From: Bin80 sp964291275
GTDB taxonomy: Bacteria; Bacteroidota; Rhodothermia; Rhodothermales; Bin80
Direction of reading: 5' to 3'
Assembly: GCA_964291275.2 (NCBI GenBank)
Contig: OZ219800.1
Location: 620,001-684,000, forward strand
Length of the DNA: 64,000 bases
The number at the start of each line of letters is the position of its first letter. Position 1 is the first letter of the stretch. Shown one piece after another: positions 46,936 through 55,899 of this stretch. The notes under the pieces were generated by a model. The model was not told the origin of the DNA. It saw nothing but the letters and a program-made list of their open reading frames with translations, and did no database searches. A program made the position numbers and the translations under genes.

Positions 46936-49026
46936 TCAGCAAACGATGGCTCCTGGCTCGCTCTCGGACGAAATAAGTGCAAGATGTCCTTCTCGATCTT
47001 CCGCCATCAAGAGCATCCCTTGGCTTTCCAGCCCCATCATCTTTCGGGACGCCAAGTTCGCAACTGCGACAACCGAACGGCCGACCAGCTCTTCTGGTTG
47101 AAAATGCTCCGCAACACCGGCCAGTATCTGCCGCTGTTCGTAACCGAGATCAACCTGTAGTTTTAGAAGTTTTTTTGATTTTCGGATGCGTTCAGCACTC
47201 AATATGCGCCCCATTCGCAAGTCCAGCTTTGCAAAATCATCATAGCTGATTATAGGCTTTGCCTCGGCATACGGTGGCCCCGATGGTACACCCGTAGACT
47301 CTAATTTTTCGATCTGTCTCTGTATCACGGTATCACTCACCTTAACAAAAAGAATTTCTTTACGACCAAGGACATGACCGGCCGAAAGTAGACAAGACCC
47401 CGCCTCTGCCCAACCAATCCCTCCTGCATCCTTGCTTCCTGGCATACTAGACCGAATCCCGTCAAGTTGGAGCATGGTCCGAAGCTTTGCAGCCGAAAAC
47501 GGCAGAACCGGCTCCATCAACACCGACAAAGCCGCACAAATCTGCAGCGATACGTGAACTGTGTTCGCACACCGCGCACGATCAGTCTTCCGCGTAGTCC
47601 ATGGAGCCTGGTCATTGAAGTACTTATTGCCCAATCGCGCCACGCTCATAGTCTCGTGTACCGCCTCGCGAAATCTAAAACGCTCATAGGAGGCCGCGAT
47701 TCGCTCCGGAAATGTCGACAGCTTCTCGAGAGCAGCCGTATCCGCGGTAGAAGGGTCAACCAACGGAGGAACACTGTTGTCAAACTCACGCTCAGCAAAG
47801 GTTAGTGCGCGGTTCACAAAGTTCCCAAGAATATCCGCCAACTCGCTGTTAACGCGCGTTTGAAATTCTCGCCAGCTATAATCTGAGTCTTTCGATTCCG
47901 GGAGTGTACTGGCAAGGACATAACGAAGCAGATCTGGTGAGAAATCCTCGAGATATTCATGTAGCCACACTGCCCAGCCTCGACTGGTTGAGAGCTTACT
48001 GCCTTCAATATTCAGAAATTCATTTGCAGGTACCTGATCCGGTACCACATACTTCCCATAGGCCATCAACATAGCTGGAAACATCAGCGTGTGAAACACG
48101 ATGTTGTCCTTGCCTATGAAATGAATCAATCTGGATTCATCATCCTGCCAATACAGCTTCCACCGCTCTGGATCCCCCTGTTTGGCAGCCCATTCACGTG
48201 TGGACGAAATATATCCGATAGGGGCATCAAACCACACGTAAATCACCTTGCCTTTTGCTTCTACACCGACTGCTTTGGCAATCTCCTGAGGTACAGGGAC
48301 CCCCCAGGGGACATCGCGAGTGATAGCCCGCTCCCGTAAACCGTCTGTAAACCAAGCTCCGATCTGCCCCAGCACGTTTGGCTTCCATTCGGGGTGACTG
48401 GTGATATAGTCTTCAAGGCGAGCCTGCCAGTCCCCCAGAGGTAGGTACCAATGCGTGGTTGGGCGCAACTCCGGTACTGAATCGGTTAGCGTGCTCCGGG
48501 GATTCCTGATCTCCGAAGGGCTGAGAGACGTTCCACACTGCTCACACTGGTCTCCATAAGCTTCCTCATATCCACAAAGCGGACATGTACCACGCACAAA
48601 GCGATCCGCAAGAAAAACTTCAGCCTCGGGATCAAACAACTGCTCTTCACGCTTTAGTACAAACTCGTTCCTTTCAGATAACCGTCGAAAAAAGTCCTGG
48701 CTGGTATCTGTATGAACTTCCAGTGAAGTGCGGCTGTAATTATCAAAGCTGATCCCGAACCCTTCAAAGCTGTCCCGGATCATAGGATGATAACGATCTA
48801 TGACCTCTTGGGGTGTAATTCCCTCTGCCATAGCCCGCATAACGATTGCCACACCGTATTCATCGGACCCACAGACATACACTGCGTCCCGAGCCTGCAG
48901 ACGCAAGTAGCGCACATAGAGATCCGCAGGAAGGTACGCGCCCGCCAAGTGCCCGATATGCACCGGACCGTTCGCATATGGCAACGCAGAAGTGATCAGC
49001 GTGCGCTTGAAAAACTTGGCCGGCAT
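46936..49026 (-). CDS. metG: Methionyl-tRNA synthetase
   Basis: A 696-residue class I aminoacyl-tRNA synthetase. HIGH is present as HIGH within GPVHIGHLAGAY (about residues 20-31), KMSKS appears as KLSTS, and the zinc knuckle is CPLCGYEEAYGDQCEQCG (near residue 147). The C-terminal 110 residues form the EMAP-type tRNA-binding domain (FAKLDLRMGRILSAERI), which dimerises the enzyme. Length is normal. It closes the island on the right and diverges from hisB. No lesion is seen. Confidence 0.96.
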   Translation of the reverse strand: MPAKFFKRTLITSALPYANGPVHIGHLAGAYLPADLYVRYLRLQARDAVYVCGSDEYGVAIVMRAMAEGITPQEVIDRYHPMIRDSFEGFGISFDNYSRTSLEVHTDTSQDFFRRLSERNEFVLKREEQLFDPEAEVFLADRFVRGTCPLCGYEEAYGDQCEQCGTSLSPSEIRNPRSTLTDSVPELRPTTHWYLPLGDWQARLEDYITSHPEWKPNVLGQIGAWFTDGLRERAITRDVPWGVPVPQEIAKAVGVEAKGKVIYVWFDAPIGYISSTREWAAKQGDPERWKLYWQDDESRLIHFIGKDNIVFHTLMFPAMLMAYGKYVVPDQVPANEFLNIEGSKLSTSRGWAVWLHEYLEDFSPDLLRYVLASTLPESKDSDYSWREFQTRVNSELADILGNFVNRALTFAEREFDNSVPPLVDPSTADTAALEKLSTFPERIAASYERFRFREAVHETMSVARLGNKYFNDQAPWTTRKTDRARCANTVHVSLQICAALSVLMEPVLPFSAAKLRTMLQLDGIRSSMPGSKDAGGIGWAEAGSCLLSAGHVLGRKEILFVKVSDTVIQRQIEKLESTGVPSGPPYAEAKPIISYDDFAKLDLRMGRILSAERIRKSKKLLKLQVDLGYEQRQILAGVAEHFQPEELVGRSVVAVANLASRKMMGLESQGMLLMAEDREGHLALISSESEPGAIVC

Positions 49027-49114
49027 AGACAGTCAGAAAGGATAGACGAGTTTTAACAAGAACCGCCCACTACGGATCCTGAGGGATTTTATCCGAATCC
49101 TCACCCTACGCCGT

Positions 49115-49130
49115 ACTTGTGCGTACAAGT
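49115..49130. promoter_or_regulatory. Palindrome between metG and hisB
   Basis: ACTTGT, a GCGT spacer and ACAAGT form a perfect 6-base inverted repeat 27-42 bases before the hisB ATG and 89-104 bases before the metG start. It could be an operator for either divergent unit. There is no run of T next to it, so it is not a terminator. The function is inferred from symmetry and position. Confidence 0.35.
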
Positions 49131-49156
49131 GCGTTTGTTAAACCGTTGACTTGGTA

Positions 49157-49762
49157 ATGGCAGAATCTATTTATCCTAAGCGAAGCGCCTCTGTTGTCCG
49201 TACGACAAAAGAGACAGATGTCTCGGTCAAGCTCACGCTTGATGGAACCGGCCAGTACAAGAATCAAACTGGAGTGGGATTCCTGGATCACATGTTGGAT
49301 CTCTTCGCCAAACACGCCCAGTTTGATCTGGAGACCATATGCAGTGGGGACCTGAACGTGGATGAACACCACACCGTCGAGGATGTGGGAATTTGTCTTG
49401 GTCAGGCCCTGCGAAAAGCGTTGGGCGACAAAGCCCGTATTACGCGCTACGGCCATGCCTACGTACCCATGGATGAAGTATTGGCACGTACAGTTATCGA
49501 TCTTTCTGGACGATTCGCGATACACTTTGAGAGCAAATTCGACCGTCCAACAGTTGGAGATCTGGCAACCGAACTCGTTCAACATTTCTGGTACAGCTTC
49601 GCTGAGCATGCTGCTTGCACATTGCACATCAGCGTACCGTACGGCACAAACACGCATCACAAGATTGAAGCCATCTTCAAGTCTGCTGCGCGAGCATTGA
49701 ACATAGCCGTGCAACAGAGTGCAACAAATGCGGTGATGCCGTCAACCAAAGGAACACTCTAA
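49157..49762 (+). CDS. hisB: Imidazoleglycerol-phosphate dehydratase
   Basis: Sixth step of histidine synthesis: dehydrates imidazole glycerol phosphate to imidazole acetol phosphate. The metal-binding motifs DEHHTVEDVG (about residues 70-79) and NTHHKIEAIFK (about 165-175) are complete. It is the short monofunctional form (201 residues) without the N-terminal phosphatase domain of enterobacteria. ATG 49157 is chosen over a TTG six bases upstream. It is first in the cluster hisB-proC-hisH-hisA-hisF, 8 bases before proC. Confidence 0.96.
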   Translation: MAESIYPKRSASVVRTTKETDVSVKLTLDGTGQYKNQTGVGFLDHMLDLFAKHAQFDLETICSGDLNVDEHHTVEDVGICLGQALRKALGDKARITRYGHAYVPMDEVLARTVIDLSGRFAIHFESKFDRPTVGDLATELVQHFWYSFAEHAACTLHISVPYGTNTHHKIEAIFKSAARALNIAVQQSATNAVMPSTKGTL

Positions 49763-49770
49763 TACATTTT

Positions 49771-50598
49771 ATGTCACTTTCTCGTCAGCATATTACTGTC
49801 ATCGGTGCAGGCAATATAGGTCGTGCCCTCGTTGGGGGGCTATTGGCTGGTAAATGCCTGGATCCATCACAGATTCGTGTAACACGCCGAAACCCCTATG
49901 CCCTGGAAGCCCTGAAGCAGGCACTTCCTGGGGTGGCTGTAGGGATCGATAACCAGACAGCAGTGAACGGTGCTACTATCGTCGTCTTGGCTGTTAAACC
50001 CACAAACTGGTTGGCTGTGGCAAAAGAAATCCGTAACCATATCGGCTCGGAGGTTCTCATTGTTTCCGTACTGGCCGGACTTACCACTGCGCAAATTGGA
50101 CGCGCATTTTCATCCAGTCAGCCAATCATTCGCACTATGCCTAATACACCTATGGTTGTTGACTGTGGAGCAACAGCCATCTCTGCAGGGAATACGGCCT
50201 CCGATGAACATATGGCGCTGGTACAGGAAATGTTCGAAGCTGTTGGCAGTGTGGAACGAGTCCCTGAATACCTCATGGATGCCGTGACCGGACTTAGCGG
50301 CAGTGGTCCAGCTTACGTCTATATGCTTATAGAGGCCCTGACTGATGCTGGTGTGAAACAGGGACTGCCACGTTCTATTGCGTTCAGACTGGCGAAACAA
50401 ACTGTGCTTGGAGCAGCAAGCCTCGCTGATAAAACCGATAAGCATCCAGCCATCTTACGCGACGAGGTAACTACACCCGGTGGTACTGCCATAGCCGCAA
50501 TCGCGGAGTTGGAAAAACACGGTTTGCGCACGATGTTCATCCATGCCGTTGCCACCGCAACACAGCGCTCCAAAGAACTTAGCCAAACTAGCGATTGA
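49771..50598 (+). CDS. proC: Pyrroline-5-carboxylate reductase
   Basis: Last step of proline synthesis, reducing pyrroline-5-carboxylate with NAD(P)H. The N-terminal Rossmann motif is VIGAGNIGRALVGGLL (about residues 10-25). The C-terminal signature AVTGLSGSGPAYVYMLIEAL (about 170-190) binds substrate, and the segment DEVTTPGGTAIAAIAELEK matches the ProC family end signature. Length 275 is normal. It sits within the his cluster, between hisB and hisH, and its stop is five bases before the hisH start. Confidence 0.95.
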   Translation: MSLSRQHITVIGAGNIGRALVGGLLAGKCLDPSQIRVTRRNPYALEALKQALPGVAVGIDNQTAVNGATIVVLAVKPTNWLAVAKEIRNHIGSEVLIVSVLAGLTTAQIGRAFSSSQPIIRTMPNTPMVVDCGATAISAGNTASDEHMALVQEMFEAVGSVERVPEYLMDAVTGLSGSGPAYVYMLIEALTDAGVKQGLPRSIAFRLAKQTVLGAASLADKTDKHPAILRDEVTTPGGTAIAAIAELEKHGLRTMFIHAVATATQRSKELSQTSD

Positions 50599-50603
50599 CG
50601 ATC

Positions 50604-51215
50604 ATGATCACGATCGTTGACTATGGTATCGGCAATCTGCGCTCCATTGAAAGGGCCTTCCAGCACGTACGTCCAGACGTAGTTAGAACTGATGATCCAG
50701 ACCTCATCCGTGCAGCCGATCATCTGGTCCTCCCGGGAGTGGGTGCATTTGGTGCATGTATCCAGGAAATCAGACAACGCGGGCTAGAACAGCCAATCCT
50801 GGAGACTGTCGCACGCCAGGTACCCTTTATCGGAGTTTGTGTGGGTATGCAAATGCTCTTTGAATCCAGTTCTGAGCAGGGGGTGCACACCGGACTGGGG
50901 CTACTGAAGGGACATATCAAAGGACTTAGTCCTTCGGATCCTACCCTGAAAATTCCGCACATGGGCTGGAATGTTGTTTCGCCTGTGAAACATAGTCCTC
51001 TTCTGACCGGGCTACCTGAGGATGCACGCTGCTATTTCGCACATTCGTTCTATGCGAGTGATATGGCTCCTGATGATGTAGTAGCCGTGACAGATTACGG
51101 ACATCCCTTGCCGGTGGTTGTTGCTCACGACAACATATATGGGGTGCAATTCCATCCAGAAAAGAGTCATGACATCGGGCTTCGAATTCTGGCAAATTTT
51201 GCCACGCTCGCATGA
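50604..51215 (+). CDS. hisH: Imidazole glycerol phosphate synthase, glutaminase subunit
   Basis: Class I glutamine amidotransferase that delivers ammonia to HisF. It has the N-terminal IVDYGIGNLRSI, the nucleophile Cys in FIGVCVGMQMLFESS (about residue 79) and the catalytic His/Glu in FHPEKSHD near the C-terminus. ATG 50604 gives MITIVDYG, the normal start; a TTG at 50595 is less likely. It ends in a four-base overlap with hisA (ATGA), so the two are coupled. Confidence 0.95.
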   Translation: MITIVDYGIGNLRSIERAFQHVRPDVVRTDDPDLIRAADHLVLPGVGAFGACIQEIRQRGLEQPILETVARQVPFIGVCVGMQMLFESSSEQGVHTGLGLLKGHIKGLSPSDPTLKIPHMGWNVVSPVKHSPLLTGLPEDARCYFAHSFYASDMAPDDVVAVTDYGHPLPVVVAHDNIYGVQFHPEKSHDIGLRILANFATLA

Positions 51216-51946
51216 TCACCCCAATACCGGCTATTGACCTGTTGGATGGCAACTGCGTGCGACTGATGCAGGGCGCCTATGATCAGGTAACGACTTACCA
51301 TAATGACCCTCTCATTATGGCTCGCCGGTGGGAGTCATTGGGAGCGCAATTCCTGCATATCGTGGACCTGGATGCAGCACGTTCCGGTGGCCAAACCCAC
51401 AATACCGCCGTAATCGCATCTATTGCACACACGGTTACTGTTCCAGTCCAAACCGGCGGAGGTATCCGTTCTGCAGCGGATGTGACCCGTGTGCTTGATC
51501 AGGGTATACACCGCGTGATCATTGGTACCGCGGCAGTCAAAGATCCTGCACTCATCAGCACTATGGTCGCAAAATACGGGGCTGACCGTATCGCTGTTGG
51601 CATAGACGCCAGAGATGGAGAGGTGCGAGTAGAGGGCTGGACGAGCGGTACCGGATTGTCTGCAATTGACTTTGCCCGTGATATGGAGGGACTTGGCGTT
51701 CGCCGTATCATCTATACCGACATTGGCAGGGACGGTACGATGGACGGGCCAAACCTTAACGCCTACCGGGCGCTGGGCATACAGTTAAAGTATGTGCGAC
51801 TGACGGCGAGCGGCGGTGTATCTGGACCAAAGGATCTGACAGCACTGGCCGAACTGGAATCTTTTGGGGTCGATTCCGTAATCATTGGTAGAGCCCTTTA
51901 TGAGGGAAAGTTCTCGGAATATGAGCTCTGGCCAACGAAAACTTAG
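51212..51946 (+). CDS. hisA: Phosphoribosylformimino-5-aminoimidazole carboxamide ribotide isomerase
   Basis: Amadori isomerase of histidine synthesis. A TIM barrel with PAIDLLDGNCVRLMQG at the N-terminus (the catalytic Asp is in AIDL), VQTGGGIRS, and YTDIGRDGTMDGPN carrying the second catalytic Asp, then the phosphate-binding SGGVSGPKDL. Length 244 is normal. It starts in an ATGA overlap with hisH. A 92-base gap separates it from hisF. Confidence 0.95.
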   Translation: MITPIPAIDLLDGNCVRLMQGAYDQVTTYHNDPLIMARRWESLGAQFLHIVDLDAARSGGQTHNTAVIASIAHTVTVPVQTGGGIRSAADVTRVLDQGIHRVIIGTAAVKDPALISTMVAKYGADRIAVGIDARDGEVRVEGWTSGTGLSAIDFARDMEGLGVRRIIYTDIGRDGTMDGPNLNAYRALGIQLKYVRLTASGGVSGPKDLTALAELESFGVDSVIIGRALYEGKFSEYELWPTKT

Positions 51947-52038
51947 GGGCTTACCTACGTGAGTAACCAAGCGATGTGGAATAAATACAGCTGCGGCCTA
52001 ATGTTGTTAATCAAGTATATCATGCCCAAGCTTGGTGG

Positions 52039-52803
52039 ATGTCTATAGCCAAACGCATTATTCCCTGCCTGGATGTCGATCGCGGGCGCGTCGTTAAGGG
52101 CATCCAGTTTGTCAATCTGGTTGATGCCGGTGATCCGCTTGAGCAGGCACATGTCTATAATGCAGAGGGAGCCGATGAGCTGGTCTTTCTAGATATCACG
52201 GCAACCCACGAAGGACGTGGTATCATGCACGATGTCGTGCGTCAAACAGCGGAGCAAATCTTCATCCCCCTCACGGTTGGAGGCGGCATTCGAACGCTGG
52301 AAGACATGCGACAGATGCTTCACGCCGGTGCCGATAAGGTTGCCATAAATTCTGCTGCAATTAAAAACCCCGGTCTTATCTCAGAGTGTGCGGGAGCATT
52401 CGGCGCCCAGTGTGTGGTCATAGCAATAGACATGAAACGACGTCCCGAGGGTGGCTGGGAGATCTACACTCACGGTGGACGCCGTCCCACGGGAATAGAC
52501 GGACTTGAATGGGCCAAGGAAGCAGAAGAACGCGGGGCGGGCGAACTGTTGGTGACATCCATGGATCGGGATGGCACACAAATCGGATATGATCTGGAAC
52601 TCCTGCAGGCACTGGACGAGCTTGTTCAGCTTCCGGTTATAGCCTCCGGCGGAGCCGGCACACTCGAGCATTTACGGGATGCTTTGCTCATTGGGCGCGC
52701 CCATGCCGTTCTAGCCGCATCAATGTTTCACTTCAAACAAGTCACAATCAACCAGGCAAAACAATTTCTGCACAATGCAGGAATAACCGTAAGGATGACC
52801 TAA
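52039..52803 (+). CDS. hisF: Imidazole glycerol phosphate synthase, cyclase subunit
   Basis: TIM-barrel partner of HisH that makes imidazole glycerol phosphate and AICAR. The N-terminal AKRIIPCLDVDRGRVVKG carries the catalytic Asp (residue 11), VVIAIDMKRR carries the second (about 130), and PVIASGGAGTLEHL binds phosphate. Length 254 is full. It lies last in the his cluster, after a 92-base gap that could hold its own promoter. Confidence 0.96.
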   Translation: MSIAKRIIPCLDVDRGRVVKGIQFVNLVDAGDPLEQAHVYNAEGADELVFLDITATHEGRGIMHDVVRQTAEQIFIPLTVGGGIRTLEDMRQMLHAGADKVAINSAAIKNPGLISECAGAFGAQCVVIAIDMKRRPEGGWEIYTHGGRRPTGIDGLEWAKEAEERGAGELLVTSMDRDGTQIGYDLELLQALDELVQLPVIASGGAGTLEHLRDALLIGRAHAVLAASMFHFKQVTINQAKQFLHNAGITVRMT

Positions 52804-52856
52804 GGACTTGCGAACAAGGCCGTAACGCACTATCCTTAACTGTTACCCATTCTGCT

Positions 52857-55493
52857 ATGCTTCGTCGATATCAAACCTTTGCGGTTCTGCTCGTTTTGGC
52901 AGCCTGCCAGACGCCCGAGTCTGAGGAACCTAATCTCCTGAATACTTCTGACCTTCCAGCATACGAGCAATCACTCGACCATGCAGGTCTCATAGAGGAC
53001 TGGTCAGAGGAATTCTATCACCGTGGGCTCCGTGTCTATCGCACCGCCTGCTTCAGCTGTCACGGAACACCTGACGTCCCTGGCACACTGCCAAACTCCC
53101 GACAGTTCTGGAAGGAGCCCTTCAAGTACGGAGACGACCCTCTGTCTCTGTACAACACGCTTACGCTTGGACGTGGACTCATGCCGCCACAGGTACAGCT
53201 CACGCCACAGGAAAAATACGCTGTGATCCTGTTCATCCGCGAAGAGTTTTTACGCGAACAAAACCCGGATGCCCTTTTCGAGGTCACAGACGCTTATCTC
53301 AGAAATCTGCCCGAAGGCGATTCGCTTGGACCTCCTCCCACCCGAAAGACACCTTGGGAAGAAATGGATTATGGACCATTTCTGATGAGAACCTATGAAA
53401 TAGCACACGCATCTGACGGGCCAAAGGAAATCAATAGGCGGGGCAGCCCCATCCCGAATGAAGATTTTCGTGACCGCAATTTTGCTTATAAAGGCATTGC
53501 GATAAGACTTGATCCGGGCGAAGGAGGCGTCGCCGCGGGCAAGGCATTTGCGCTGTTTGATCATGATCTCATGCGTCTGGCAGCTTTCTGGACCGGTGAT
53601 GGCTTTATCGACTGGGAAGATATCCTGCTGGATGATCAGCATAATATCTTCCCCCGGATTGTAGGCAACCTGATCGTCGAAACACCTATGACCCCGGGTT
53701 GGGTCAATCCTGCTACGGGCTCCACACTGGATCCACGTTTTCGTGCAGTAGACGGCCGCCAGTTTGGCCCTCTTCCCCGGAATTGGACGCATTATAAAGG
53801 CCTGTACGTGCACAATAATCGGATTATCCTTCACTACAGCGTCGGACAGGCACGAGTGCTCGAATCCTATACTCTCAAGGAAGACACACTGTTGGCCAGA
53901 ACGCTGAACATTACGGGAGTAACCCGTCCCCTAACACTTCGAGCCGCGCCCGACAGCGTGGCACTGACCGCCATCCCTTCGTCTGCTGTAACACTCACAC
54001 AAACAGATGGAATGCATCAGGTTACGATAACAGCCGACATAAATTTTGAGTTGATATACGGATCCAACGACGCAGCATCTGATCCACCTGAAAATCTCGA
54101 ACAGTATACACAGGGCGGACCAACCCAAGAGCTTCCAGTGCTTGAATCCCCGCTCGTGGCAGGCACACAGGAAGGCTATGCTGCCGATGTACTTACATTG
54201 CCTCTCAACAACCCTTGGAGGAGCCGAGTACGCCCTACCGCGATTGACTTTGTGTCTGGCGGTGATGAGGCAGTTGTTACAACCATTGACGGGGAAGTAT
54301 GGCATCTTTCCGGTATTACCCAGGAAGACGGAATAGTCGAATGGCGCCGAATAGCTACCGGTCTTTTTCAACCCCTCGGGATTCGTGCCATCGGAGAGGA
54401 CTTGTATGTGGGCAGCCGCAATCAAATTGCACGCCTGCACGATCTTAATGGCGATGGACAGACAGATTACTACGAGAGCTTCAATAATGACCATCAGGTC
54501 ACAGAACATTTTCACGAGTTTGCAATGGGCTTGCAGACGGATGCAGAAGGAAATTTTTACTATGCAAAGAGTGCTCGTCACGCACGCACTGCGCTCATAC
54601 CCCAACACGGCACCCTGATTCGTGTGAGTGCTGACGGGACAGAAAGCAGTCTCCTCGCCAACGGATTCCGGGCAGCCAATGGGGTTACACTTAATCCAGA
54701 CGGCACTTTTATCGTAACCGATCAGGAGGGACATTGGAATCCTATGAATCGGATCAATATGGTAGAACCAGGAGGATTCTATGGCAACATGTACGGTTAC
54801 GGGGCCCCTCCAGACTCCTCAGATGAGGCCATGGTGGATCCATTGGTCTGGATTGACCAGAAATATGATCGTTCACCCGCTGAATTGCTTTGGGCCGAAA
54901 GTGACCGCTGGGGCCCACTGTCAGGCAAATTGCTCAGCTTTTCATACGGATATGGGCTTGTATTTCTTGTAATGCCCCACTCCGTGGAAGGCACACACCA
55001 AGCTGGCATTGTGGAGCTGCCCTTGCCCGCATTTCCAACCGGAATCATGCGAGGTCGCATGAATCCCATTGACGGACAGCTTTACGTAGTTGGGATGTCT
55101 GCATGGGCAACCAGCCAAATGATGCAAACGGGAGGGCTTTATCGAATTCGGTATACTGGCGGTGCTGTACGCATGCCTACATCCATGCGTATGCTTGAAG
55201 GAGCCCTAGAGTTAACTTTTGCCTCTCCACTACAGGAAAGGTCTGCAACCCGAGCCAGCAATTATGAAGTGAACACCTGGGAGCTCCAGCGTTCGCGACG
55301 CTACGGCTCCGAGCGTCACAATATGCAACGGCTCAGGATTTCCGATGTATCTCTGCGTGATTCCACTGTAAGAATCGCTCTCCCTGGTTTAGGACCAACT
55401 TGGATAATTGAGATCAAATACGATCTCGTTGATGCGGACGGAACAGCGTTTGAGGGAATCGTCCAAGGGACTGTTTACGCCCTCGAGAAATAG
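52857..55493 (+). CDS. Lipoprotein cytochrome c with beta-propeller dehydrogenase-like domain
   Basis: An 878-residue exported lipoprotein: signal peptide with lipobox LVLAAC (residues about 14-19). A cytochrome c domain follows with the haem motif CFSCH (about residues 65-69) and a candidate Met ligand in GRGLMPPQ. A middle beta-rich region of unknown fold leads to a six-bladed propeller resembling sorbosone/glucose dehydrogenases (LANGFRAANGVTLNPDG, FIVTDQEGHWNPMNRI). The pattern resembles the membrane-bound dehydrogenase family abundant in Planctomycetota and Verrucomicrobiota. It may oxidise sugars or alcohols and pass electrons to the haem; the substrate is unknown. It converges on a related gene at 55,900. 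Confidence 0.8.
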   Translation: MLRRYQTFAVLLVLAACQTPESEEPNLLNTSDLPAYEQSLDHAGLIEDWSEEFYHRGLRVYRTACFSCHGTPDVPGTLPNSRQFWKEPFKYGDDPLSLYNTLTLGRGLMPPQVQLTPQEKYAVILFIREEFLREQNPDALFEVTDAYLRNLPEGDSLGPPPTRKTPWEEMDYGPFLMRTYEIAHASDGPKEINRRGSPIPNEDFRDRNFAYKGIAIRLDPGEGGVAAGKAFALFDHDLMRLAAFWTGDGFIDWEDILLDDQHNIFPRIVGNLIVETPMTPGWVNPATGSTLDPRFRAVDGRQFGPLPRNWTHYKGLYVHNNRIILHYSVGQARVLESYTLKEDTLLARTLNITGVTRPLTLRAAPDSVALTAIPSSAVTLTQTDGMHQVTITADINFELIYGSNDAASDPPENLEQYTQGGPTQELPVLESPLVAGTQEGYAADVLTLPLNNPWRSRVRPTAIDFVSGGDEAVVTTIDGEVWHLSGITQEDGIVEWRRIATGLFQPLGIRAIGEDLYVGSRNQIARLHDLNGDGQTDYYESFNNDHQVTEHFHEFAMGLQTDAEGNFYYAKSARHARTALIPQHGTLIRVSADGTESSLLANGFRAANGVTLNPDGTFIVTDQEGHWNPMNRINMVEPGGFYGNMYGYGAPPDSSDEAMVDPLVWIDQKYDRSPAELLWAESDRWGPLSGKLLSFSYGYGLVFLVMPHSVEGTHQAGIVELPLPAFPTGIMRGRMNPIDGQLYVVGMSAWATSQMMQTGGLYRIRYTGGAVRMPTSMRMLEGALELTFASPLQERSATRASNYEVNTWELQRSRRYGSERHNMQRLRISDVSLRDSTVRIALPGLGPTWIIEIKYDLVDADGTAFEGIVQGTVYALEK

Positions 55494-55899
55494 GCGTCAA
55501 ATTTCACTGTCTGGTCATATCCACAGCCTCCATTGGGGCCTCGCCGGATGGGGGGCGATTCATCCGTACGGTGCACAGAGCCAGACAGGTTCCACCTATC
55601 GAAGATGCGTTCAGCGATGAATCGTTGGATGCATCGCGCAATCCAGCCACGCAAGAGCCACATCATAATCATTGGACCTGAGAATTCTCAGTCTCTTGAT
55701 AGACGGACCAATGTTAAGAAAAGAGTTGTCCACAAGTTTGGAACAGAAGAAAACATCCGGTCAACTCAACAAGGTGATTCCTCTGCTATTGGACCAAGGA
55801 AAAGTCGCGTACACGCTGGCCGAGAAACCTCAAATATGATTGCCAATATTTTCCTGTAGGATTGCCTCGGAATAGCTCGATCCAGTGGCAAATGTGTGC
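55494..55899. other. Intergenic stretch between two converging dehydrogenase genes
   Basis: About 400 bases. Short frames occur on both strands, but none has a recognisable domain. A minus-strand frame (55,475-55,672, beginning MIMMWLLRGWIARCI) looks like a small membrane peptide but overlaps the end of the upstream gene; not convincing. Confidence 0.35.
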
